From contig NZ_FTMZ01000025.1 in NCBI RefSeq assembly GCF_900156335.1, forward strand, positions 1 through 37,343: a stretch of 37,343 nucleotides of DNA, in the 5' to 3' direction. The notes under the pieces were generated by a model. That model had not been told where the DNA came from and searched no databases. It saw only the letters and a program-made list of their open reading frames with translations. Position numbers and translations under genes: made by a program. Positions 7,977 to 16,099 of this stretch are shown piece after piece. How positions within the stretch are numbered: position 1 is the stretch's first letter; each line of letters opens with the position of its first letter. Source of the DNA: Sphaerotilus natans (lineage in GTDB: Bacteria > Pseudomonadota > Gammaproteobacteria > Burkholderiales > Burkholderiaceae_C).

Positions 7977-9292
7977 GTTTGCCGAAGTATCCGCACTACA
8001 AGCCCAGCGGCGTCGAATGGCTGGGCGAAGTGCCGGCGCATTGGGATATGTTCCGAATGGGATCGTTATTCCGGGATGTCAATGAGCCAGGGAATGACGA
8101 ACTGCCGGTGCTGAGTGTCTCTATCCACGACGGGGTTTCCGACAAGGAGCTCGATGAGAACGAGATGGACCGGAAGGTGACGCGGAGCGATGATCGATCA
8201 AAATACAAATTGGTCATGCCGGGTGACTTGACATATAACATGATGCGCGCTTGGCAGGGAGGATTTGGAACTGTCGCCGCTCATGGCATGGTCAGCCCGG
8301 CATATGTGGTGGCGCGACCCGTGCGGCGCTTCATGACGTTCTTCGCTGAAATGATTTTGCGGACACCGAATGCCGTCGCGGAAATGAAGCGTCACTCCAG
8401 AGGTGTGACAGACTTCAGGTTGCGGCTCTATTGGGAGGATTTTAAGTGCATTGAAATCGCTCTGCCTCCTGCTGACGAGCAAGCAGAGATTGTGGATTTC
8501 ATAAAACATGAAACTTCCAAGATCGACGCCCTGATCGCCGAGCAGGCGAAGCTCATCGCCCTGCTGGCCGAGAAGCGCCAGGCCACCATCTCGCACGCCG
8601 TCACGCGCGGCCTCGACCCCGCGGCGCCGATGAAGGATTCCGGCGTGGCGTGGCTGGGGGAGGTGCCGGCGCATTGGGAGGTGAAGCGTGTGAAGGACTG
8701 TGGATGCGAAGTCGTGGACTGCAAGAACAGGACGCCAGAACCGCATGTCGAAGGTGACTATTTCGTCGTCAGAACGTCCTGTGTCAAGGATGGCCAGTTT
8801 AATCCGGAGCCAGGGTATTGGACCGATGAGGCGAACTTCATCGAGTGGACGGCGAAAGGCCGGCCTCAGGCTGGTGATGTTCTTTTCACGCGCGAAGCGC
8901 CCGCGGGTGAAGCGTGTCTAGCCCCGGAAGATCTCGATTTCTGTCTTGGGCAACGAATGATGTACATCCGACCGCCAAAAGATTTTTTGCTCAGCAAATT
9001 CTTGCTGTACTCAATTTACGGTGGTCTTGCGCGTGAGAAAATCAGCGAGAAGTCAAAGGGAAGCACCGTTGGCCATTTGAGAGTAGGCGAAGTCGGGGAG
9101 TTGCCACTACTCGTGCCACCTCTGGGCGAACAGCAGGAACTTGTGGATTTCATCGGCGATGAGTTGGAGAAGATTAAAAATCTAGCTGTTGCTTCCAATC
9201 GCGCCATCGCCCTGCTCAAGGAGCGCCGAGCGGCGCTCATCGCGGCGGCGGTGACCGGGCAGATCGATGTGCGGGGCTGGCGGGTGAACTGA
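7973..9292 (+). CDS. hsdS: type I restriction-modification specificity subunit HsdS
   Basis: A 439-residue specificity subunit with two target-recognition domains (about residues 12-180 and 225-405), each ending in a coiled-coil spacer ([20 protein letters not shown] and the matching [14 protein letters not shown]...). Each half opens with the same block, WLGEVPAHW, encoded by near-identical 38-bp stretches at 8009-8046 and 8642-8679. The two recognition domains (about 8047-8500 and 8685-9180) are visibly richer in A/T than the flanking conserved parts, as expected when recognition domains are exchanged between strains. The ATG at 7973 overlaps the hsdM stop. The bipartite target sequence cannot be predicted from sequence alone. 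Confidence 0.95.
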   Translation: MSLPKYPHYKPSGVEWLGEVPAHWDMFRMGSLFRDVNEPGNDELPVLSVSIHDGVSDKELDENEMDRKVTRSDDRSKYKLVMPGDLTYNMMRAWQGGFGTVAAHGMVSPAYVVARPVRRFMTFFAEMILRTPNAVAEMKRHSRGVTDFRLRLYWEDFKCIEIALPPADEQAEIVDFIKHETSKIDALIAEQAKLIALLAEKRQATISHAVTRGLDPAAPMKDSGVAWLGEVPAHWEVKRVKDCGCEVVDCKNRTPEPHVEGDYFVVRTSCVKDGQFNPEPGYWTDEANFIEWTAKGRPQAGDVLFTREAPAGEACLAPEDLDFCLGQRMMYIRPPKDFLLSKFLLYSIYGGLAREKISEKSKGSTVGHLRVGEVGELPLLVPPLGEQQELVDFIGDELEKIKNLAVASNRAIALLKERRAALIAAAVTGQIDVRGWRVN

Positions 9293-9373
9293 GAGAAAAG
9301 TGGCCACGCACGGCGGTTCTGGTAAAAAAGTAGGGCCACTGATGATTTTTCGAGCGAGAAGGCCTGATCTGAC

Positions 9374-10900
9374 ATGAGCAACGTCGGCTATGCGTGGATC
9401 CAGGACACGCTGGGCGCACCGGACTTTCTGGGGGCGCGGCGTGCGCGGCTGACCCCGGGCGTCAACCGCATCGTGCGCGTGGCGCACGGTGGGCTGTCGG
9501 TGCCGGACAAGCTCGCGCCCGGGCCGACGCTGCTGCAGCATGCGCTGTTCGCCCTCAAGCACGAGGGCGTGCATCTGGGGCTGCTGCTGAGCGCGCTGCG
9601 CCGCATGCCCCCCGAGGAGCTGGCTGCACAGGCGCGGGCTGCGCCCAACAGCGTGTACGCGCGCAAGCTGGGGCATCTGTGGGAGCGCCTGCAGGGTCGG
9701 CGTCTGCCCGGGCTGGACGATCTCCGGGTGGCCTCGGCCTATGCGCCCCTGTTCGACCCCGACGACTACTTTGTCGGCGTGGCCCGGCGTGATGCGCGCT
9801 GGCGCATCGAATTCAACGGCCTGGGCGAGCTGGACTTCTGCCCCGTGGTGCGCAGGACGCCCGCCATCCAGGCGCTCGTGGGCCGGGACATCCTGGCGCA
9901 GGCCCAGGCGTTCGCCCAATCAGTGGGCGCCGCCATGCTGGAGCGTGCCCTGAACTGGGCCTACCTGAGCGAGACCGAAGGCTCCTTCGCCATCGAGGGC
10001 GAAGCGCCCAGCCAGGACAAGACCGCTCGGTTCGCCGCCCTGCTGCGACGCGCGCATGAGCAGCGGCCGATCACCGAAGAGATGCTGGTGGAGCTGCAGA
10101 ACGCCACCCTGTCCAATCCGTACGACATGGCGGTGCAGTTCCGCACCGAACAGAACCGGCTGCAAAGGGACGTGCCGGGCGCCGTCGGCGTGACCTACGT
10201 GCCACCGGCACCGGAGCTGGCCGTGGCGCTGATGGAGGGCCTGATGCGTCTGGCCAACCAGCGCCCCGCCGGGCTGGACGCCCTGGTCCATGCGGCCGTG
10301 GTGTCCTTTGCCTTTGTGTTCATCCACCCCTTCATGGACGGCAACGGCCGCCTGTCGCGGTTTCTGATCCATCACTGCCTGGGACAGACGCGCCTGTTGC
10401 CGCCGCAGTTCCTGCTGCCGGTCTCGGTGGCGATGAAGAAGCACGAGGCGGCCTACCTGAGCGCGCTGACCGCCTTCAGCCAGCCTGCGCGCCAGTTGTG
10501 TCAGGTGACCTGGGCGGGCGACGAGCATTACGCCTATGACTGGACCGAGGGCGCCGACCTCTGGTTCCGGACCATGGACCTGACGGACGCGGCCGCCTTC
10601 ACGCTGAACATGGCCGAAGCTGCCCTGGACATCCACATGCGCCAGGAGGTGGAGTTCCTGACGCTGTTCGATCAGGTCAGACGCCACATCGACGCCCGCC
10701 ATGACCTGCGCGGCAGCGATCTGTCCACCCTCATCGTGACGATCCACCAGAACGGCGGCGTGCTGTCCAACAACCGCCGCAAGCGGTTTGCGGAGCGCGT
10801 GCAGCCCCAGGTGCTCGACGCGATCGAGGATGCGGTCAGGCGGTCCATGCAAGGCCTGCCCCTGGTGCCCGACATGACGGCGCCGGACGCGGCCGACTGA
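9374..10900 (+). CDS. Fic-domain AMP-transferase with built-in inhibitory motif, inside the hsd operon
   Basis: A 508-residue Fic protein. The catalytic loop HPFMDGNGRLSR (about 318) is a complete HPFxDGNGR motif, so nucleotidyl transfer (usually AMP) to a hydroxyl side chain of a target protein is expected. About 115 residues earlier, SFAIEGE (about 203) fits the (S/T)xxxE(G/N) inhibitory-helix motif, with its glutamate positioned to block ATP gamma-phosphate. This places it among self-inhibited Fic proteins with an N-terminal inhibitory helix. The C-terminal 100 residues look helical and may include a winged helix (LSTLIVTIHQNGGVLSNNRRKR). It sits between hsdS and hsdR on the same strand, 81 bp after hsdS and 50 bp before hsdR, and so is probably co-transcribed. 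GAGAAGG at 9355-9361 is a weak ribosome site. Target and role in restriction are unknown. Confidence 0.9.
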   Translation: MSNVGYAWIQDTLGAPDFLGARRARLTPGVNRIVRVAHGGLSVPDKLAPGPTLLQHALFALKHEGVHLGLLLSALRRMPPEELAAQARAAPNSVYARKLGHLWERLQGRRLPGLDDLRVASAYAPLFDPDDYFVGVARRDARWRIEFNGLGELDFCPVVRRTPAIQALVGRDILAQAQAFAQSVGAAMLERALNWAYLSETEGSFAIEGEAPSQDKTARFAALLRRAHEQRPITEEMLVELQNATLSNPYDMAVQFRTEQNRLQRDVPGAVGVTYVPPAPELAVALMEGLMRLANQRPAGLDALVHAAVVSFAFVFIHPFMDGNGRLSRFLIHHCLGQTRLLPPQFLLPVSVAMKKHEAAYLSALTAFSQPARQLCQVTWAGDEHYAYDWTEGADLWFRTMDLTDAAAFTLNMAEAALDIHMRQEVEFLTLFDQVRRHIDARHDLRGSDLSTLIVTIHQNGGVLSNNRRKRFAERVQPQVLDAIEDAVRRSMQGLPLVPDMTAPDAAD

Positions 10901-10950
10901 ACACCACACGACACCAGACACCCAACCAGACGACACACCAGGGAGAGACC

Positions 10951-13900
10951 GTGTCATCGCTGCACCGCGAAATCCACTTCGAGGCCGAGATCTGCCAGCA
11001 CCTCGGCGCGCATGGCTGGCTGAACGAGGACGGCGCCGCGCGCGAGTTCGATACCGCGCGCGGGCTCTACCTGCCTGATCTGCGGGCCTGGATCGAGGCC
11101 AGCCAGCCCGAGGCGTGGCAGCGCCTGTGCAAGACCCACGGCGAGCCGGGCGCGCTCGCCGTGCTGGCCGACCGGCTGCGCAAGGGCCTGAACGAGCGCG
11201 GCACGCTGGAGCTGCTGCGCCGCGGCCTGGAGCTGCTGGGCTTGAAGGAGCCGCTGGCGCTGGCGCAGTTCAAGCCCGCGCTGGACCTGAACCCGGCCAC
11301 GCAGGCGCGCTACGCCGCCAACCGCCTGCGCGTGCTGCGCCAGGTGCACCACTCGCCCAACCAGCCCAGGGATGCGCTGGACCTGGTGCTGTGCCTCAAC
11401 GGCCTGCCGGTGGCGACCGCCGAGCTCAAGAGCAACTTCACGCAGAGCGTGCACGACGCGGTCGATCAGTACCGCCATGACCGCCTGCCGCACCCGAAGG
11501 GGGGCGTGCCCGAGCCGGTGCTGGCCTTTCCCGGCGGCGCGCTGGTGCACTTCGCCGTCAGCCAGAGCGAGGTGATGATGAGTACCCGGCTGGCGGGCAC
11601 CTCGACCCGCTTCCTGCCCTTCAACCGCGGCCACGACGGTGCGGCCGGCAACGCGCCCAACCCCGAGGGCTACGCCACCGCCTACCTGTGGGAAGAGGTG
11701 TGGGCGCGCGAGAGCTGGCTGGAGATCCTGCACCGCTACCTCGTCGGCAAGCGCGACGACAAGGGGCAGCTCCAGGCGGTGATCTTTCCGCGCTACCACC
11801 AGCTCGACGCCACGCGCAAGCTCGTGGCCGATGTGCTGGCCAACGGTGCCGGTGAACGCTACCTGATCCAGCACTCGGCCGGCTCGGGCAAGACCAACTC
11901 CATCGCCTGGACGGCCCACTTCCTGGCCGACCTGCACGATGCGCAGAACGCCAAGGTCTTCGACAGCGTGCTGGTGGTCAGCGACCGCAACGTGCTGGAC
12001 GCGCAGCTGCAGGAGGCGCTGTTCGACTTCGCGCGCACCACCGGCGTGGTGGCCCGCATCAGCAACGAGGCCGGCAGCAAGAGCGCGCAGCTCTCGCAGG
12101 CGCTGAAGGACGGCAAGAAGATCATCGTCTGCACCCTCCAGACCTTCCCGTTCGCGCTGCAGGCGGTGCAGGCGCTGGCCGCCACCGAGGGCAAGCGCTT
12201 CGCCGTCATCGCCGACGAGGCGCACAGCTCGCAGACCGGCGAGGCGGCGGCCAAGCTCAAGCAACTGCTGTCGGCCGAGGAGTGGGCCGCTGTTTCCAGG
12301 GATCTGCAGGACGGCGGCGAGCTGGACACCGAGGCGCTGCTGGCCGCGCAGATGGAGGCCAAGGCCAGCGCAGGCGCGGCGGCCAAGGGGCTGACCTACA
12401 TCGCCTTCACCGCCACCCCCAAGGCCAAGACGCTGGAGCTGTTCGGCCGGCCGGGCGAGGACGGGTTGCCGCAGCCCTTCCACGTCTATTCGATGCGCCA
12501 AGCCATCGAGGAGGGCTTCATCCTCGACGTGCTGAAGAACTACACCAGCTACAAGCTGGCCTTCAAGCTCGCGCACGACGGCCAGGAGCTCGGCGAAGAG
12601 CAGGTCGAACGCAGCGCCGCGATGAAGGGGATCATGCAGTGGGTGCGGCTGCACCCCTACAACATCGCGCAGAAGGTGCAGATCGTCGTCGAGCACTACC
12701 GCGAGAACGTGCAGCCGCTGCTGGAGGGCCGCGCCAAGGCCATGGTGGTGGTGGCCAGCCGCAAGGAGGCCGTGCGCTGGCAGAAGGCGGTGCGCGCCTA
12801 CATCGCCCGGCAGGGCTACGAGCTGGGCGTGCTGACCGCCTTCTCCGGCGAGGTCGACGACGCCGAGAGCTACCCGGCGCCGGTCAGCGAGAGCAGCAAG
12901 GACATCAATCCGGCGCTCAAGGGGCGCGACATCCGCGAGGCTTTCAAGGAGCCTCAGAACCACCTGCTGCTGGTGGCCAACAAGTTCCAGACCGGCTTCG
13001 ACCAGCCGCTGCTGTGCGGCATGTACGTGGACAAGATGCTGGGCGGCATCCAGGCGGTGCAGACGCTGTCGCGCCTGAACCGCGCCCACCCCGGCAAGGA
13101 CACCACCTACATCCTCGACTTCGTCAACGACCCGGCCCAGGTGCTGGCGGCCTTCCAGACCTACTACCAGACCGCCGAGCTGGAGGCGACGACCGACCCC
13201 CACCTCGTCTACGACCTGCGCGCCAAGCTCGACGCGGCGGGCCACTACGACGAGTTCGAGGTGGACCGGGTCGCCAAGGTCGACCTCGACCCGAACGGCA
13301 CGCAAAAGCAGCTCGACGGGACAATAGCCCCCGTGGCCGACCGCCTGCTCAAGCGCTACAAGGCCGCCCAGGCCGAGAAGCTGCACGCCGAGCGCCTCGG
13401 TGACGACAAGGCGGCCCAGGCCGCCCGGGACACGCTGGACGCGCTGCTGCTCTTCAAGGGCGACATGGGGGCCTACGTGCGCCTCTACGCCTTCCTGAGC
13501 CAGATCTTCGACTACGGCAACACGGCCATCGAGAAGCGCTTCCTGTTCTTCAAGCGGCTCATCCCGCTGCTGGACTTCGGCCGCGAGCGCGACACGGTCG
13601 ACCTGAGCCGGGTGGTGCTGACCCACCACAACCTGAAGAACCGCGGCGCCCAGCCCCTGGGCCTGACGCCGACCGGCACCTATCCCCTGGCACCCATGGA
13701 GGGCGCGGGCACCGGCGGCGTGCAGGAGAAGCAGAAGGACTATCTGGCCGAGATCATCGAGAAGGTGAACGGCCTGTTCGAAGGCGAGCTTTCGGACACC
13801 GACCAGCTGGTCTACGTGAACGGCGCACTGAAGGGCAAGCTGCTGGAGAACGAACTGTTGGTGCAGCAGGCCGCCAGCAACAGCAAGGAGCAGTTCGCCA

Positions 13901-14106
13901 GCTCGCCCGACCTCGGTCAGGCGCTGCTCGACGCCATCATGGACGCCTTCGACGCGCACCAGAAGATGAGCACCCAGGCGCTGGGCTCCGAGCGCCTGCG
14001 CGGCGGGCTGCTGGACGCGCTGCTCGGGCCGGGGCAGCTCTGGGAGATGCTGCGCGAGCGGGCGGGGGCGGGGGCGGGGCGTGGGTCCTCGCCTTCGCGA
14101 GGATGA
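10951..14106 (+). CDS. hsdR: type I restriction endonuclease subunit HsdR
   Basis: A 1051-residue motor and nuclease subunit. The N-terminal nuclease domain shows the PD-(D/E)xK core ending in ATAELKSNF (about 155). The SF2 translocase has Walker A SAGSGKT (about 308), the DEAH-type box ADEAHSS (about 420) and motif III FTATPK (about 486). Later come GFDQPLLCGMYVDKMLGG and the QTLSRLNRAHPGK motif VI region. A C-terminal helical region follows for complex assembly. The start is a GTG at 10951, chosen because GGGAGAGA at 10941-10948 is a good ribosome site. The extreme C-terminus, RGSSPSRG, is encoded by the repeat arm at 14080-14108, which also supplies the stop codon. The protein otherwise looks complete and functional. 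Confidence 0.95.
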   Translation: MSSLHREIHFEAEICQHLGAHGWLNEDGAAREFDTARGLYLPDLRAWIEASQPEAWQRLCKTHGEPGALAVLADRLRKGLNERGTLELLRRGLELLGLKEPLALAQFKPALDLNPATQARYAANRLRVLRQVHHSPNQPRDALDLVLCLNGLPVATAELKSNFTQSVHDAVDQYRHDRLPHPKGGVPEPVLAFPGGALVHFAVSQSEVMMSTRLAGTSTRFLPFNRGHDGAAGNAPNPEGYATAYLWEEVWARESWLEILHRYLVGKRDDKGQLQAVIFPRYHQLDATRKLVADVLANGAGERYLIQHSAGSGKTNSIAWTAHFLADLHDAQNAKVFDSVLVVSDRNVLDAQLQEALFDFARTTGVVARISNEAGSKSAQLSQALKDGKKIIVCTLQTFPFALQAVQALAATEGKRFAVIADEAHSSQTGEAAAKLKQLLSAEEWAAVSRDLQDGGELDTEALLAAQMEAKASAGAAAKGLTYIAFTATPKAKTLELFGRPGEDGLPQPFHVYSMRQAIEEGFILDVLKNYTSYKLAFKLAHDGQELGEEQVERSAAMKGIMQWVRLHPYNIAQKVQIVVEHYRENVQPLLEGRAKAMVVVASRKEAVRWQKAVRAYIARQGYELGVLTAFSGEVDDAESYPAPVSESSKDINPALKGRDIREAFKEPQNHLLLVANKFQTGFDQPLLCGMYVDKMLGGIQAVQTLSRLNRAHPGKDTTYILDFVNDPAQVLAAFQTYYQTAELEATTDPHLVYDLRAKLDAAGHYDEFEVDRVAKVDLDPNGTQKQLDGTIAPVADRLLKRYKAAQAEKLHAERLGDDKAAQAARDTLDALLLFKGDMGAYVRLYAFLSQIFDYGNTAIEKRFLFFKRLIPLLDFGRERDTVDLSRVVLTHHNLKNRGAQPLGLTPTGTYPLAPMEGAGTGGVQEKQKDYLAEIIEKVNGLFEGELSDTDQLVYVNGALKGKLLENELLVQQAASNSKEQFASSPDLGQALLDAIMDAFDAHQKMSTQALGSERLRGGLLDALLGPGQLWEMLRERAGAGAGRGSSPSRG

Positions 14107-14211
14107 CGAAACCGCTGTCTCCGTCGGATGACGAGAGCACCGTTTCCGCCATGCACACCGTTTCCGCCATGCACACCGTCTCCGTCATGCCCGCGCAGGC
14201 GGGCACCCACG
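14080..14211. repeat. paired palindromic repeat, right flank of the hsd cassette
   Basis: Arm A (14080-14108) and arm B (14183-14211) repeat the left-flank element in the same orientation. A 33-bp stretch around arm A (14077-14109) equals 5906-5938, and a 42-bp stretch around arm B (14176-14217) equals 6021-6062, both without mismatch. Between the arms is an exact 18-bp tandem duplication, 14139-14156 and 14157-14174, with a third partial copy running into arm B. Arm A overlaps the 3' end of hsdR. Confidence 0.85.
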
Positions 14212-14266
14212 AGGGGCTTCGGGCGGTGATGACGGGGCGGTGCTGGCGCTGGGCGCGCCCGGCGCC

Positions 14267-15232
14267 TCAGCGCACCGGCACCCCCGGCAGCACGCACAGC
14301 ATCTCGTACAGCAGGTTCGCGCCCAGCAGCGCGGTGTTGCCGCTGGCGTCGTACGGCGGCGAGACCTCGACCAGATCGGCGCCCACCAGGTTCAGGCCGC
14401 GGCAGCCGCGGATGATCTCCAGCGCCTGCGGCACGTTCAAGCCGCCGATCTCGGGCGTGCCGGTGCCGCCGGCGTAGGCCGGGTCGATGCCGTCGATGTC
14501 GAAGCTGAGGTAGCAGGGCGCATCGCCGATGACCGCGCGCACCTTGTCCATGATGGGCGCCAGCGACTGCCACCAGACCTCGTGCGCCGGGATGATCGTG
14601 AAGCCCTGGCGGCGCGGCCAGTCGAAGTCGTCGGCGGCGTAGCCCGAGCCGCGCAGGCCGATCTGCCAGACCTTGTTCGTCTGCAGCAGGCCTTCCTCCA
14701 CCGCGCGGCGGAAGGGCGTGCCGTGCGCGATGCGCTCGCCGAACATCTCCTCGTTGACGTCGGCGTGGGCGTCGACATGGATCAGCGCGACCGGGCCGTG
14801 GCGCTCGGCCACCGCGCGCAGGATCGGCAGCGCGATGGTGTGGTCGCCGCCCAGCGTCAGCGGCACGCAGCCGTGGCCGAGCACCTCGCGGTAGAAGTCA
14901 GTGATGATGTCGACCGACTTTTCCAGCGAGTAGGTGTTGATCGGCACGTCGCCCAGGTCGGCGACCTGCAGCGCGTCGAAGGGCGCGGCGCCCGTGGCCA
15001 TGTTGTAGGGCCGGATCAGGCTGGACTCGGCGCGGATCTGGCGCGGGCCGAAGCGCGCGCCGGCCCGGTTGGAGGCGCCGATGTCCAGCGGCACGCCGAT
15101 GAAGGCGGCGTCCAGGCCGGCGGCCGAAGTGGCCACCGGCAGGCGCATCATCGAGGCCAGGCCGCCGAAGCGCGGCATCTCGTTGCCGCCGAGCGGCTGG
15201 TTCAGCGACCGGGGGGGCAGTGGGGTGCTCAT
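14267..15232 (-). CDS. SpeB-family ureohydrolase (agmatinase or guanidinobutyrase)
   Basis: A 321-residue dimanganese hydrolase of the arginase/agmatinase family, which splits guanidino compounds into an amine and urea. Metal-binding motifs are complete: GGDHTI, HVDAHADVNE and SFDIDGIDPAYAGGTGTPE. The start ATG overlaps the stop of the upstream permease as ATGA, so it is the fifth gene of the transporter operon. Substrate is ambiguous between agmatine, 4-guanidinobutyrate and related guanidino acids. The shared regulation with a GABA-type aminotransferase (20359-21663) favours 4-guanidinobutyrate, whose hydrolysis yields 4-aminobutyrate directly. Agmatine would give putrescine and need further enzymes not seen here. 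That preference is inference. Confidence 0.88.
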   Translation of the reverse strand: MSTPLPPRSLNQPLGGNEMPRFGGLASMMRLPVATSAAGLDAAFIGVPLDIGASNRAGARFGPRQIRAESSLIRPYNMATGAAPFDALQVADLGDVPINTYSLEKSVDIITDFYREVLGHGCVPLTLGGDHTIALPILRAVAERHGPVALIHVDAHADVNEEMFGERIAHGTPFRRAVEEGLLQTNKVWQIGLRGSGYAADDFDWPRRQGFTIIPAHEVWWQSLAPIMDKVRAVIGDAPCYLSFDIDGIDPAYAGGTGTPEIGGLNVPQALEIIRGCRGLNLVGADLVEVSPPYDASGNTALLGANLLYEMLCVLPGVPVR

Positions 15233-16062
15233 GCGCGGCGGCCCCGGATCCACTCGAGCGCCAGCATCAGGCCGGTGGTGAAGATCGTCAGCAGCGTGGC
15301 CACCGCGGCGATGGTCGGGCTGATGTTCTCGCGGATGCCGGTGAACATCTGGCGCGGCAGCGTCACCTGCTCCGGGCCGGCCACGAACAGCGTCACCACG
15401 ACCTCGTCGAAGGAGGTCGCGAAGGCGAACAGCGCGCCCGAGATCACGCCCGGCGCGATCACCGGCAGCGTGATGCGGAAGAAGGTCTCGACCGGGCCGG
15501 CGCCCAGGCTGAGCGAGGCGCGCACCAGGTTGTGGTTGAAGCCCTGCAGCGTCGCCAGCACGGTGGTCAGCACGAAGGGCGCGCCCAGCGCGGCGTGCAC
15601 CACGATCAGGCCGAGGTAGCTGTCGGCGAAGCCCAGCTTGGCGAAGAACAGGTAGCAGGCCACGCCCACCACCACGATCGGCACCACCATCGGCGCGATC
15701 AGGATGCTCATCAGGAGGCCCTTGCCGGGAAAGTCGGTGCGCGACAGGCCCACCGCTGCCAGCGTGCCCAGCACGGTGGCCAGCACCGTGGCCGCCGGCG
15801 CCACGATGAAGCTGTTGCGTGCGGCGCGGCCCCACTCCGGCGCGTTGAACAGGTTCTCGTACCACTGCAGCGACCAGCCCGGCATCGGATACGCCAGGAA
15901 GGAGCTCGACGAGAAGGACAGCGGCACGATCACCAGGATCGGCAGCAGCAGGAACACCAGCATCCCGATGCAGAACAGGCGCATCAGCCACCAGCCGAGC
16001 TTGTCGGCCAGCGTGGCGTACGCCGGGAACTGCGGGTTCATCGCGGACAGGATCGCGTTCAT
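15229..16062 (-). CDS. polyamine-type ABC transporter permease (PotC-like)
   Basis: A 277-residue inner-membrane permease with six predicted helices and the BPD_transp_1 cytoplasmic loop (SLSLGAGPVETFFRITLPVI), which docks on the ATPase. It resembles PotC/PotI of the spermidine/putrescine family: WSLQWYENLF after the first helix and ATSFDEVVVTLFVAGPE before the last pair are typical. It follows the PotB-like permease with 37 bp between, and overlaps the ureohydrolase start by ATGA. Substrate is expected to be a polyamine or guanidino compound, by context. Confidence 0.9.
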   Translation of the reverse strand: MNAILSAMNPQFPAYATLADKLGWWLMRLFCIGMLVFLLLPILVIVPLSFSSSSFLAYPMPGWSLQWYENLFNAPEWGRAARNSFIVAPAATVLATVLGTLAAVGLSRTDFPGKGLLMSILIAPMVVPIVVVGVACYLFFAKLGFADSYLGLIVVHAALGAPFVLTTVLATLQGFNHNLVRASLSLGAGPVETFFRITLPVIAPGVISGALFAFATSFDEVVVTLFVAGPEQVTLPRQMFTGIRENISPTIAAVATLLTIFTTGLMLALEWIRGRRA

Positions 16063-16099
16063 CGGTCGTCTTCCTTCTTCTTGCTTCTTGGGCCGGTGC

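Noticed and set aside
10954-13959. Open frame of about 1000 codons antisense to hsdR
   Set aside because: It is the mirror of a high-GC gene. The product is a Leu/Val/Gln/His-rich string with no domains, while the + strand has all HsdR motifs. The same applies to long frames antisense to alaS (23314-26016), the first MocR gene (1485-2891), ccoG (3793-6051), hsdM (6030-7907), and the transporter operon (15704-17476, 17361-19973).
14267-15991. 574-codon frame joining part of the permease region to the ureohydrolase
   Set aside because: The first 253 codons are the permease gene read in a wrong phase. The ureohydrolase starts at the ATG at 15232, overlapping the permease stop.
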